Part shown: piece by piece, positions 1-7,138 of the stretch
How positions within the stretch are numbered: position 1 is the first letter of the stretch
How the letters are laid out: every line of letters begins with the position of its first letter
Assembly (NCBI RefSeq): GCF_014203275.1
Contig: NZ_JACHIP010000025.1
Coordinates: 1-35,797, forward strand
From: Granulicella aggregans
GTDB taxonomy: Bacteria; Acidobacteriota; Terriglobia; Terriglobales; Acidobacteriaceae
Direction: 5' to 3'
DNA length: 35,797 bases
Notes under the pieces: model-generated
Databases searched by the model: none
Seen by the model: only the letters and a program-made list of their open reading frames with translations
Told to the model about the DNA's origin: nothing
Made by a program: the position numbers and the translations under genes

Positions 1-78
1 TTCTCCCGGTTCGAGAAACTCGACGTGCTGTTTATCGGCTTCCTCCACTTCGCACTCATCGTCGAAGCACTCAGATAG
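1..78 (+). CDS. IS5-family transposase, C-terminal end (partial)
   Basis: The window opens inside a reading frame that runs 25 codons to a TAG stop. The peptide contains SRFEKLDVLFIGFLHFALI, which matches the characteristic C-terminus of IS5-group DDE transposases (an SRFEKL...F..FxHxALI pattern). Only the tail is present, so intactness cannot be judged. It sits beside other insertion-sequence debris. Confidence 0.7.
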   Translation, partial: FSRFEKLDVLFIGFLHFALIVEALR

Positions 79-601
79 CGTGAACACGCCCTAGTTACGC
101 GGAACGAGTCCGCCTCGACGCCGAGTATGCCATCCGATGGAGTGCCGCTCTGGATTTCCAAATCCTGATTCGTACGCTACCGGCGGTATTGAGAGGAAAG
201 GGAGCATACTGATCCTGAAACGAGTGCCGCGTGACAAGAGCTACCCCAATGCCCCCGTTAGTCTCGATGCCTACTTGACTTTTTATTTGGCGAACTTCTG
301 TGCTAATTTATTGGCACAACCGCCCGGGATCGGGAGGCGTGTCAGGCTTGTCCGACGACGAGGTTTTCGCGAGCTGTTTCGACAACCTCTACCGATAAGG
401 GGTATCTACACCAAACGTCAAAAATCGTACGCTTGTATTTTGAATTTGTGGCTGATCGTTCGTACACAGGTCTTCGAAGACCGAGCTTAGCTGTGGGTCG
501 CCACACATGCTGCCTCAAGCTCGAATGAATGCCTGGGCCGTGTTGAGCCCGTATCCGGCAAGCGCGAGTACGGGGTGGACATCACGCGCGCGAGGCACTC
601 C
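79..601. other. Intergenic stretch, no supported gene
   Basis: This is about 520 bp between the IS5 tail and the IS110 fragment. It probably holds the right end of the IS5 element and the left end of the IS110 element. A plus-strand open frame at 137-490 has low-complexity, arginine-rich content, no recognisable domain and no clear ribosome-binding site, and I do not call it. Confidence 0.5.
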
Positions 602-772
602 ATGAACGAGGTATGGGTTAGTGTTGACGTTTCCAAGGGAAGGTTGGACGTGGCGGTTCGGCCAGGAGATGAGACCTGGTCGGTCGAGAATGGCAAGGCA
701 ACCATAAAGGCACTGACGCGAAAGCTGAAGAAGCTCTGCCCTCAGCGGATTGTGTTGGAAGCGACGGGCGGC
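602..772 (+). pseudogene. IS110-family transposase, N-terminal fragment
   Basis: The frame starts MNEVWVSVDVSKGRLDVAV and continues to VLEATGG. This is the first ~57 residues of an IS110/IS1111 DEDD transposase: the VDVSK aspartate of the RuvC-like domain and the (L/V)EATGG block are both present. After ATGG the expected Y-E-x-x-L continuation is lost. The following DNA instead matches an IS66 transposase on the other strand, so the gene is cut at about position 772. It lacks the rest of the catalytic domain and the serine-containing C-terminal domain and cannot be functional. Confidence 0.8.
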
Positions 773-1340
773 AGTGGCGTCCTTTGGGTTGAGCTTGAGA
801 GCGTCGGTGAACTTTCTTCGCGCATGGCTCCAGCACGCGGCGTGGACCATGCCGGGACCGCCGACACCGTCATAGGCAGCGTAGCCATCAGTTTGTAACA
901 AGCCTTGATACAGATCCAGGAAGGCCTTCGGGCCCTCGCGGGCGCGGCCCATGCGGAAGTCGAAGACAACCGCGCCGCCGGGCGTGCCGTACTGCCAGAG
1001 ATAGGCCTGATGGTTGGTGCCGCTGCCATCGTGCTTCTGAACGGCGACCGGCGTCTCGTCGGCCTGGATATAAGTGCCCGCGAGTAACTCCTTTCGCATG
1101 CAACTTACAAGAGGAGTGAGTAACTCACCGACCCGCATCAACCCAACCGTCCATGGTGTCGCGGCTTATTTCAAGGCCCGTGTCGCGTTCGAGCAACACG
1201 CTCTGGCGATAGAGCGGAAGATGCGCGACATGCTTGTTGAGCACCGTGTCGATGACTACACGGTCCGAGACCAGGCTCTTCGGGATGATCGCGTCGGCGA
1301 GCGGCGCGGCGATGACCGTGCTCTCCACGCAGGCCTTGCA
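773..1340 (-). pseudogene. tnpC: IS66-family transposase (TnpC), internal fragment with frameshift
   Basis: Read on the minus strand, this encodes the zinc-motif tail (CKAC), the block DRVVIDTVLNKHVAHLPLYR, then after a one-base shift MRVGELLTPLV, YIQADETPV (first catalytic Asp), LQTDGYAAYD (second Asp) and ACWSHARRKF. The family order is kept, but the C-terminal part with the catalytic Glu is missing at the IS110 junction. The N-terminus is removed by the TniAB element that begins at 1341. The frame changes near 1139, where GGTTGGGTTGATGCGG has one extra T relative to the expected Trp-Val-Met-Arg. It is a dead remnant; partner genes tnpA and tnpB are absent. Confidence 0.85.
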
Positions 1341-1390
1341 TGTAGGGTGAGGACTTATTTGTCGTAGAGTTTGAGGCGGTATCTGTCGTA
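1341..1390. repeat. TniAB element left terminal inverted repeat
   Basis: The end begins TGTAGGGTGAGGACTTATTT. It holds binding-site-like repeats TATTTGTCGTA at 1356-1366 and TATCTGTCGTA at 1380-1390, separated by TTTGAGGCG. The same order and spacing recur inverted at the other end, which defines the element boundaries. Confidence 0.8.
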
Positions 1391-1402
1391 TGCGGCAATA
1401 CC

Positions 1403-2404
1403 TCAGGCCTGACCGATCACAAGGCTGTCCCTGGCGGCTTCAACGATCTCGACCGAGATGACATCAGCGTCGTTGACCGTAAGGACGCGTTCGATCTGGG
1501 TCAGAAGCCGTGTGAGGAGTCGCAGGTTGCCGCTGGTCATACGAATGAGTCGGGCAACGACTTCGGGGGTAAATGCCGCACGTGGCAAGGTCACGCCGGG
1601 CGGAGCCCAGCGCTGTTCGAGAAGATCCTGGACCTCAGCAGACCCTAAAGGACGGAACTCGTGTACAAAGCCGATCCGCGAGTAGAGCTGCGGAAAGCGA
1701 GCAATTCGCTTCTCTATACCTGGCATCCCGATCAAGATCATGCCGCCGCTATCGAAGATCGATCGGACCTGCTCAAGACTGTTCATCTGCAGTCTGTCAG
1801 CCTCATCGACCACGATGAGGGAAGTCGGGTCTGAGACATCCTTTTTGCGAGCTTGATAGAACTGGTAAGTCTGGAAGTAGGCAGGGTCCACTGCCGGACG
1901 ATTCTCCGGCGAGCATCCTGGTTTTTCTAGAATCTCGCGACGGCGTGCTTCGTCGCGCAGCCTAATCTCTTCGAGTACAGCCTCAGCCTTCCGCTCAATC
2001 GGCCGCACGGCAATGCCAGTCAATCTCTCTCTTGCTCTGCTCAAGTCCATCGCGACTCTGGAGGGTGTGTTGATGACCTCTGCGGTGTATAAGACCGTGT
2101 CGAAGATCACTGACGGCATCGTTTCTTCATCCCATCGATCATAACGATCCAGAGAATCTGCCCGGCTGTACCGGCGAGCAGAAAGCGTCTTGCCGACACC
2201 AGGAGGGCCGTAGCACAAGCCGATATACCGATACGCCCTGCAGGCGTCGCAGAATTCGACGAACCTGCGGTGTTCCGAAGTCTCGACGAAGCTTGTCTCA
2301 CTCGTTTCTGTAGCGCTTGATTCTGCTTGTTGGGGTTGTTGCGACGGGCTCACTGATCCGTGTTCGCTCAATACCTTGCCCTTTCTTGAGTTGAAGAAGT
2401 GCAT
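1403..2404 (-). CDS. tniB: TniB/TnsC-like AAA+ transposition ATPase
   Basis: This 333-residue protein has a Walker A motif GPPGVGKT (about residues 66-73), a Walker B SLIVVDEADRL (Asp200, Glu201) and the AAA+ lid typical of TniB/TnsC target-selector ATPases. In this family the ATPase assembles on target DNA and activates the DDE transposase. The ATG start lies 107 bp inside the 3' end of the upstream transposase gene. No in-frame start follows that gene's stop before the conserved region, so the long overlap appears real and suggests translational coupling. An N-terminal ~45-residue Ser/Thr/Glu-rich segment precedes the ATPase core. IstB of IS21 is shorter and has a different partner, so IS21 is less likely. 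Confidence 0.85.
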   Translation of the reverse strand: MHFFNSRKGKVLSEHGSVSPSQQPQQAESSATETSETSFVETSEHRRFVEFCDACRAYRYIGLCYGPPGVGKTLSARRYSRADSLDRYDRWDEETMPSVIFDTVLYTAEVINTPSRVAMDLSRARERLTGIAVRPIERKAEAVLEEIRLRDEARRREILEKPGCSPENRPAVDPAYFQTYQFYQARKKDVSDPTSLIVVDEADRLQMNSLEQVRSIFDSGGMILIGMPGIEKRIARFPQLYSRIGFVHEFRPLGSAEVQDLLEQRWAPPGVTLPRAAFTPEVVARLIRMTSGNLRLLTRLLTQIERVLTVNDADVISVEIVEAARDSLVIGQA

Positions 2405-3755
2405 CGACAGTCTTCTGCCTGCTGTCCAGAATGCTCTTCAGTTCACGACGGCGGCTATTGCGAACTCGAACGATGTCGCGGAGCGCAACCGTCTCCCCTG
2501 CAATCTCTGCGGAGATTGCTCGGCAAAGGAAGCGGTCCTTGAAGAAGACTCGGATCTCAGCCATATCGCGAGGATCGAAGCGAACCGTCACGTCTTCTCC
2601 CACGTAGGCGGCAAGAGTCAGAGAGATGTAGCGAAAGCCCTGGAAGTGAATGCCATCGCGGCGAACTCTCCGGGGTCGGACCTCCTCAATCAGCAACAGA
2701 TCGAGCTGTTCTAATGAGGCTGGTACGCGAGGTAAGAATCCGCCCTCTTCCCATCGAACTGCCGGCGCAAGCTCCGCGTCTGCTGCTGGTGTTCGTTGGT
2801 ATACCTCAATGAGGAATGTGCGGAAAGACTGTTCCAGTTGGTCGATAGTGAGCGTCGGTTTGCGACGCCCTCTGCGCGTATAGCCTTCCAAGTCGCAGAG
2901 GAACATTTCGTTTACGGTGCGAAAGAAGCGTTCAATCTTGCCGCGGCCCTGCGGCTTGCCCGGCGTCGAGAAGACCAGCCTCATTTTCAAATCGACAGCG
3001 ACCTGCTCAAGGTGTTTGGAGACGAAGTCGGCCCCATTGTCGACATAGAGGACATCGGGAATGCCGCATACCTGCCAGTGGGGATCGGATTTTCTCCAGA
3101 TTGCTTGTCTCATTGCGAGCGAGGTGCGAAGCGACGAAGGAGCGTCAAAACCGAGAAAATACCCAGCAACAGAGCGGCTGTAGTCGTCAATCACTGCCGT
3201 CAGCCAAGGCCGGCCCTCGGTGCCATCCTCGCGAAGCAAAATGATGTCCAGTTGAGTGTGGTCCGCTTGCCATACCGCGTTGGGCCTGGATGCCTCACGA
3301 CGATGAACCAGGTCGTATAGTTCTCCAAACCTGCGGGAGCCCTGCTGTGCAAGAGTTCGGAGGTCATTCGGCAGAGTGTGAACGATGTCGCGCACAATCC
3401 AGTAGCTTGGAGCAGGTTCGCCTATCATCTCTGCAAACCGCTTCGCCTGGCGATGTACTGAGCTGAGAGGGAGGGGAGGTTTCTCGAGAGCCAGCCCCTC
3501 AATCGCCTCGCGCAATCGAGGCGAAGTGGTCCGTCGTTCACCGACGTCTGTGCGCTCTTTTCGGACAAGCCCAGCTAGTCCGTCACGCTTGTAATTCGCT
3601 ACCCATCGCTGAAGCGTACGGAAGGAAACCCCCGAGCCTTCTGAAACGGAACGGAGTTCCCGGCCGTTCTGCAAGTGAGGCTCGAGGAGCCGAAAGCGCT
3701 CAAGAGCAAGCTTGCGTTCGGTATCGGAGATTGCCGTCAGCGTTTGCACCGCCAT
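2298..3755 (-). CDS. tniA: TniA-like DDE transposase (Mu/TnsB type)
   Basis: The 485-residue protein has an N-terminal helix-turn-helix (about residues 30-62, VSEGSGVSFRTLQRWVANYK), then an integrase core with the catalytic triad visible as WQADHTQLD (Asp165), YVDNGADF (Asp239) and GRGKIERFF (Glu275). A C-terminal Mu-transposase-like beta-barrel domain and a basic tail probably contact the ATPase. It cuts and joins the element ends. It is shorter than TnsB and Tn5053 TniA (roughly 550-700 aa). The ATG lies just inside the right terminal repeat. The reading frame is intact, so the element could still be active. Confidence 0.88.
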   Translation of the reverse strand: MAVQTLTAISDTERKLALERFRLLEPHLQNGRELRSVSEGSGVSFRTLQRWVANYKRDGLAGLVRKERTDVGERRTTSPRLREAIEGLALEKPPLPLSSVHRQAKRFAEMIGEPAPSYWIVRDIVHTLPNDLRTLAQQGSRRFGELYDLVHRREASRPNAVWQADHTQLDIILLREDGTEGRPWLTAVIDDYSRSVAGYFLGFDAPSSLRTSLAMRQAIWRKSDPHWQVCGIPDVLYVDNGADFVSKHLEQVAVDLKMRLVFSTPGKPQGRGKIERFFRTVNEMFLCDLEGYTRRGRRKPTLTIDQLEQSFRTFLIEVYQRTPAADAELAPAVRWEEGGFLPRVPASLEQLDLLLIEEVRPRRVRRDGIHFQGFRYISLTLAAYVGEDVTVRFDPRDMAEIRVFFKDRFLCRAISAEIAGETVALRDIVRVRNSRRRELKSILDSRQKTVDALLQLKKGQGIERTRISEPVATTPTSRIKRYRNE

Positions 3756-3760
3756 AAGTC

Positions 3761-3810
3761 TACGACAAATAGCGCCTCAAAAGCTACGACGAATAATTCC
3801 ACAAACCACA
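3761..3810. repeat. TniAB element right terminal inverted repeat
   Basis: Read inward on the minus strand this begins TGTGGTTTGTGGAATTATTC. It carries TATTCGTCGTA (3785-3795) and TATTTGTCGTA (3761-3771) with the same 24-bp spacing and the same TTTGAGGCG spacer as the left end. The inner site lies only a few bases upstream of the transposase start, so transposase binding could repress its own promoter. Confidence 0.8.
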
Positions 3811-4578
3811 TTCTTGGCCAGCCGGCCCCTAACCCGCGGTCTCCTGATGGAGTACCGGGCGACGATGGACGCTCTCTCCCCTTCGACAGTGAACGTCCGG
3901 CTGTCCGCCGTCCGCAAGATGGTCTTCGAGGCCCGCAAGAACGGCATGATCGGTGCGGAAGAGGCCGCTACTCTGACCGAGGTCCCCAATGTCCCGCAGA
4001 AGGGAACCCGGCTTGGAAACTGGCTGACTCGGGAGCAGGCGAAGGTGTTGCTGGCCGTTCCCGATCGGTCGACGCTCAAGGGCAAGCGGGATTACGTCAT
4101 CCTGGCGGTCCTGGTCGGTTGCGCTCTGCGTCGGGAGGAGCTGGCCGCGCTCGATCTCGATACCATCCAGCTGCGGGAAGGGAGGTGGGTGCTGGCCGAT
4201 CTCGAAGGAAAAGGGCGCCGGGTCCGCACCGTGGCCATTCCGGTGTGGGTGAAGCAGGGAATCAACGCCTGGATGACCGCCGCGGGCGTGGAAGACGGCA
4301 GGCTGCTCCGGGCCGTGACAAAAGCTGGCAAGGTCAAGGGGAGCATGAGCGGCTGGGCCGTCTGGTCGGTGGTCGAGCAATCTGCCAATGAGATCGGGAT
4401 CGAGCGGTTCGGGGCGCATGACCTGCGACGCACCTGCGCCAAACTCTGCCGCAAGAACGGCGGAAATATCGAACAGATCAAGTTCCTGCTCGGACACTCT
4501 TCCATCCAGACGACGGAGCGCTACCTCGGCTCCGAGCAGGAGATCGAAATCGCGGTCAACGATAATCTAGGGTTGTAG
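3811..4578 (+). pseudogene. Tyrosine recombinase / phage integrase, 5'-truncated by the TniAB element
   Basis: From the transposon junction the frame encodes the end of a SAM-like core-binding domain (LSPSTVNVRLSAVRKMVFEA) and a complete catalytic domain: Arg in CALRREELAAL, HDLRRT, HSSIQTTERYLG with the nucleophilic Tyr, ending at TAG. The normal N-terminus (about 50 residues of core-binding domain) is missing. An ATG at 3712 inside the transposon is in frame and would give a fusion of 33 unrelated residues, so a hybrid protein is possible but probably inactive. Its 3' end is followed within 30 bp by a hairpin and by repeats that recur at 4890 and 9191, which may be its recombination sites. 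Confidence 0.82.
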
Positions 4579-4584
4579 AGCTAA

Positions 4585-4609
4585 CGAAACACCATCTGTA
4601 CGTGTTTCG
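4585..4609. terminator. Hairpin after the integrase gene
   Basis: CGAAACAC (4585-4592) and GTGTTTCG (4602-4609) are perfect inverted repeats with a 9-nt loop, beginning 7 nt after the recombinase stop. There is no T tract. It could be a weak terminator or part of a recombination site, because its right arm overlaps the repeat unit described next. Confidence 0.4.
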
Positions 4610-4629
4610 CTACCTGTATGTGAATCGCT
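4594..4629 (+). repeat. Tandem 18-bp repeats downstream of integrase
   Basis: ATCTGTACGTGTTTCGCT (4594-4611) and ACCTGTATGTGAATCGCT (4612-4629) are adjacent copies matching at 14 of 18 positions. The second copy, with three extra 5' bases, recurs exactly at 9191-9211 and with three changes at 4890-4910. All are in the same orientation. Confidence 0.65.
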
Positions 4630-4668
4630 TCGTTCGGCCTCAAGCTTGGTAGGAGCAGCTTTCTGATT

Positions 4669-4878
4669 ATGTTCGTAGAAGACGATAAGCTGCCATTGGA
4701 CGTGCTTTGCAAGAGTTACGGTGAATCTCACCATGCACTCTGTTGTCTGGAATGCGGCTATCAGGCTGATTTCAACCCTCCCTGGAAGGTTCGATCGGTC
4801 GGCCGCTCGCCCTTTTACTTCACCATTCCTGCGAAGCGGACGACACATTTCAAGTGGGTGATGGCGACTAGATACTGA
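4669..4878 (+). CDS. Small hypothetical ORF between repeats
   Basis: This 69-codon frame (starts MFVEDDKLPLDVLCK) lies between the first and second repeat copies. It has CxxC-like cysteines (CCLEC) but no family I recognise. No strong ribosome-binding site is visible. It is reported because it fills the otherwise empty 4579-4958 interval; it may be non-coding. Confidence 0.2.
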   Translation: MFVEDDKLPLDVLCKSYGESHHALCCLECGYQADFNPPWKVRSVGRSPFYFTIPAKRTTHFKWVMATRY

Positions 4879-4889
4879 GAGGGGCGTAA

Positions 4890-4910
4890 CGCTACCTGTA
4901 CGCGAATCGT
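4890..4910 (+). repeat. Second copy of the integrase-associated repeat
   Basis: CGCTACCTGTACGCGAATCG plus a final T matches the copy at 4608-4628 at 18 of 21 positions. It sits in the leader region about 50 bp upstream of the DUF1016 nuclease start. Confidence 0.6.
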
Positions 4911-4958
4911 CCTGCCAATAGCAAGGGCGACGTCAGATAGGATCTGATCAGGGAATAA

Positions 4959-5978
4959 ATGAAGCTAACGAGCACACATCATTCAGACGAGTTCAAAGAG
5001 ATCCTCGGCATCATTCAGGCTGGACGGTCGCGAGCTTTCGAAGCTGTGAATGTTGCCCTAATTGAGACCTATTGGGCGATCGGAGAGCAGCTCTCCCGAA
5101 AGGTCTCTGAGGCTGGCTGGGGAAAAGGTGTGGTTGCGGATCTGGCCTCCTGGCTCGCTGCCGAGGCTCCGGACCTCAAGGGATTCTCGTCCTCAAACCT
5201 CTGGCGCATGAAGCAGTTTTTCGAGACATATTCACCCCTCCCAAAACTCGCAACACTGTTGCGAGAATTGTCCTGGTCCAAGCATCTCCTTCTGCTGTCC
5301 AGCTGTAAGTCTGAAGAAGAGAAGGAGTTCTACCTGCTTTCTGCGACCCGCGGGCGCTGGTCGCATCGTGAACTCGGCCGACAGATCAAGAACTCAGCAT
5401 TTGAACGGACAATGTTGTCCGATCTGAAACTCGCAACAGTGTCGCGAGTTCTGCCGGAAACCGCAGTCGGCGTCTTTAAGGACAGCTATATGCTGGACTT
5501 CCTCGATCTTCCCGAGACCCACAGTGAGGCGGATCTTCAAGCGGGTCTCCTCCTGAACCTAAGAAAATTTCTGATGGAGCTGGGAGATGGCTTCGCCTTC
5601 GTCGGAGAAAAGGTCCGTGTCCAGGTCGGCAATCAGGACTTCGAACTCGATCTGCTTTTCTACCATCGGGACCTTCAATGTCTTGTTGCATTTGAACTGA
5701 AAACTGGTCGATTCCAGCCTGAGCACATGGGCCAGCTCTCGTTCTATCTGGAGGCCCTTGATCGGGATAAAAAACGGTCGCATGAAAATCCTAGCATCGG
5801 CGTTCTGTTGTGCAGAACGAAGGATGATGAAGTCGTGGAATATGCAATGAGCAGACATCTCTCGCCGGCGCTCGTCGCCCAGTATGAAACAAAAATGATT
5901 CCTAAAGCACTTCTCCAAGAGAAACTCCACGAATGGAGCTTGCTCATAGAAGATTCGGTCGACGAAGTTGGCAGTTGA
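4959..5978 (+). CDS. DUF1016/YhcG-family PD-(D/E)XK nuclease
   Basis: The 339-residue product has an N-terminal DUF1016 winged-helix-like region (about residues 10-165, including FSSSNLWRMKQFFETY and LSWSKHLLLL). A C-terminal PD-(D/E)XK nuclease domain follows, with FELDLLFYHRDLQCLVAFELKTG giving Asp231, Glu246 and Lys248. Length is normal for YhcG. Family members are found in restriction-modification loci and defence islands, but the reaction and targets are poorly known. An AGGGA ribosome-binding site precedes the ATG. It is transcribed alone and converges on the GNAT-methyltransferase operon. Two related palindromes are embedded in its coding sequence. Confidence 0.9.
   Translation: MKLTSTHHSDEFKEILGIIQAGRSRAFEAVNVALIETYWAIGEQLSRKVSEAGWGKGVVADLASWLAAEAPDLKGFSSSNLWRMKQFFETYSPLPKLATLLRELSWSKHLLLLSSCKSEEEKEFYLLSATRGRWSHRELGRQIKNSAFERTMLSDLKLATVSRVLPETAVGVFKDSYMLDFLDLPETHSEADLQAGLLLNLRKFLMELGDGFAFVGEKVRVQVGNQDFELDLLFYHRDLQCLVAFELKTGRFQPEHMGQLSFYLEALDRDKKRSHENPSIGVLLCRTKDDEVVEYAMSRHLSPALVAQYETKMIPKALLQEKLHEWSLLIEDSVDEVGS
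5247..5265. repeat. Palindrome inside the DUF1016 gene (copy 1)
   Basis: CTCGCAACACTGTTGCGAG is a perfect 9-bp-arm inverted repeat around a single C. It encodes part of KLATLLRELS. A related copy lies at 5428-5450. Confidence 0.6.
5428..5450. repeat. Palindrome inside the DUF1016 gene (copy 2)
   Basis: Arms AACTCGC (5428-5434) and GCGAGTT (5444-5450) enclose AACAGTGTC. The left half repeats the 5247 palindrome almost exactly and encodes the similar peptide KLATVSR. Confidence 0.55.
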
Positions 5979-5999
5979 ACGCTCTAAGGGTTTACGGCG

Positions 6000-6224
6000 T
6001 CAGTCAGAACAACAGCTCCTAGGCCGACTCATACATAGCTTTACTGCTCCAAAGTCCACCACGACTGTCATCAGCACAGCTGCTCCAAAGGCCTCATACA
6101 CTGTTGCTGTTGAGCGCATTTGTGCGAAGTGAGCAATTGGATTGTCGGAAAAACCACAGCACCCTAACGAGTAAAGAGCAAGTTCTTTCACCGAGATGGG
6201 TTGCGTGTCGCGGAATGAATCCAT
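6000..6224 (-). CDS. Possible small hypothetical protein at the operon end
   Basis: A 74-codon frame starts 17 nt after the stop of the upstream membrane-protein gene and could be the last gene of that minus-strand operon. An AGGAG is present but about 14 nt from the ATG, which is too far to be convincing. One weakly hydrophobic stretch (EAFGAAVLMTVVVDFGAV) is visible. No family is recognised. Confidence 0.25.
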   Translation of the reverse strand: MDSFRDTQPISVKELALYSLGCCGFSDNPIAHFAQMRSTATVYEAFGAAVLMTVVVDFGAVKLCMSRPRSCCSD

Positions 6225-6241
6225 GACTGGTGTTTGATCTC

Positions 6242-7132
6242 CTAATGAATGTGAGACGTATGCAGGATGCTGGTTTTCTTAGTCAACTCTTCTTTCAGAT
6301 CCCCGATTCGCTTCTTAAGTTCCTCGATATGGACTCTCTGATCTGGAGAGTCCTTATCCCCCGGCAACGGTTTCAGGATGGTTTCTGCTTGCTTTAGATC
6401 GGATTCCGCTTTACCTACCTGTTCCGGAGTCACCTTTGTCACAAGATCTTTTCGTGATGGCAGGTGTCTTATAAGCAACGTGGCTTCATCGACATCAATC
6501 TCTGCGTCTTGGTCTGGTGTCAATTTAGCGGAAAGGGACGGCCCTGCGAGAGCATCCAAGATGGGGGTAAGCTTATCCGCAATGTCTGCGTCCGCTGTTG
6601 TCTCTTCCTTCATAAAGCGGTCGAAGCCGGTGCTGGCAATTACGAAGGAATAACTGGGGCTGAAATCCTGAGCTACGGTCATATCGGGCAGAGCCAGAAT
6701 GGTTCTCTTCTCTTCGTCTGTGAGCCCGAGCAAGTCCAAATGTTGAATCAATCGCGCATCATCTTCATCGCTCAACGCAGAGCTGTCACGTTTTAAGACT
6801 CGTCGTATTTCTTGGGATGTCTGCTTGAGGGTTTGAATCTGCCCAGCGGTCAGACCCGATAGTGGACTATCGCAAAGAGCATTCACGTTCACATGAGCGG
6901 CTTTATAGTCGGGGTCGGTGATAGTCCCTTGGACTTTCTCGAAACTGTAGCCTGCTAAGCATAGGCTTAAGAGAGATATCGTGGTCGCGGCCATACTGAC
7001 AATATTCTTTGACCAAAATGAATCAGCTGCTCTACCTGTGTTTGTTGCTCGTACCTGGGTGACGAACTCGCTCGTCGCTCTGATCAATTCCCCACCGGCT
7101 TGTCCGAGCTTATCGACATCTTTCGGTGCCAT
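6242..7132 (-). CDS. Hypothetical single-pass membrane protein, last firm gene of the GNAT operon
   Basis: The 296-residue protein has a short cytoplasmic N-terminus, one transmembrane segment at about residues 45-62 (VSMAATTISLLSLCLAGY), then a long acidic/polar soluble region. The last ~60 residues look like a coiled coil (SDLKQAETILKPL..., ELKKRIGDLKEELTKKT). Asp/Glu-rich stretches such as LSDEDDARLIQHLDLLGLTDEEKRTIL repeat a helical pattern. I do not recognise a family. It begins 6 nt after the methyltransferase stop with TGAGG overlapping that stop as ribosome-binding site, so it is translationally linked to the operon. A membrane-anchored partner or substrate for the modifying enzymes is possible but is inference only. 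Confidence 0.7.
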   Translation of the reverse strand: MAPKDVDKLGQAGGELIRATSEFVTQVRATNTGRAADSFWSKNIVSMAATTISLLSLCLAGYSFEKVQGTITDPDYKAAHVNVNALCDSPLSGLTAGQIQTLKQTSQEIRRVLKRDSSALSDEDDARLIQHLDLLGLTDEEKRTILALPDMTVAQDFSPSYSFVIASTGFDRFMKEETTADADIADKLTPILDALAGPSLSAKLTPDQDAEIDVDEATLLIRHLPSRKDLVTKVTPEQVGKAESDLKQAETILKPLPGDKDSPDQRVHIEELKKRIGDLKEELTKKTSILHTSHIH

Positions 7133-7138
7133 AGAACC

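Larger units (their letters stand above)
1341..3810. mobile_element. Compact TniA/TniB (Tn5053/Tn552-like) transposon
   Basis: The 2.47-kb element is bounded by TGT...ACA ends, each carrying two transposase-binding-site-like repeats (TATTTGTCGTA type) 24 bp apart, in inverted orientation. It encodes only a DDE transposase and an AAA+ ATPase, both on the minus strand. No TniQ, resolvase or cargo gene is present, so it resembles an insertion sequence built from the TniA/TniB core. The five bases flanking the left end (TTGCA) and right end (TTCTT) do not match, so no target duplication is seen. The left flank is IS66 sequence and the right flank is a tyrosine recombinase gene. Confidence 0.8.

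Noticed and set aside
137..490. 117-codon plus-strand frame before the IS110 fragment
   Set aside because: No domain, no good ribosome-binding site, Arg-rich content; more likely insertion-sequence flank.
1403..3755. IS21 (istA/istB) identity for the two-gene element
   Set aside because: The paired 11-bp end sites, TGT/ACA termini and larger ATPase fit TniA/TniB better than IstA/IstB.
3829..4505. Long minus-strand frames opposite the integrase
   Set aside because: They are antisense shadows of a GC-rich coding region; the plus-strand frame has clear recombinase motifs.
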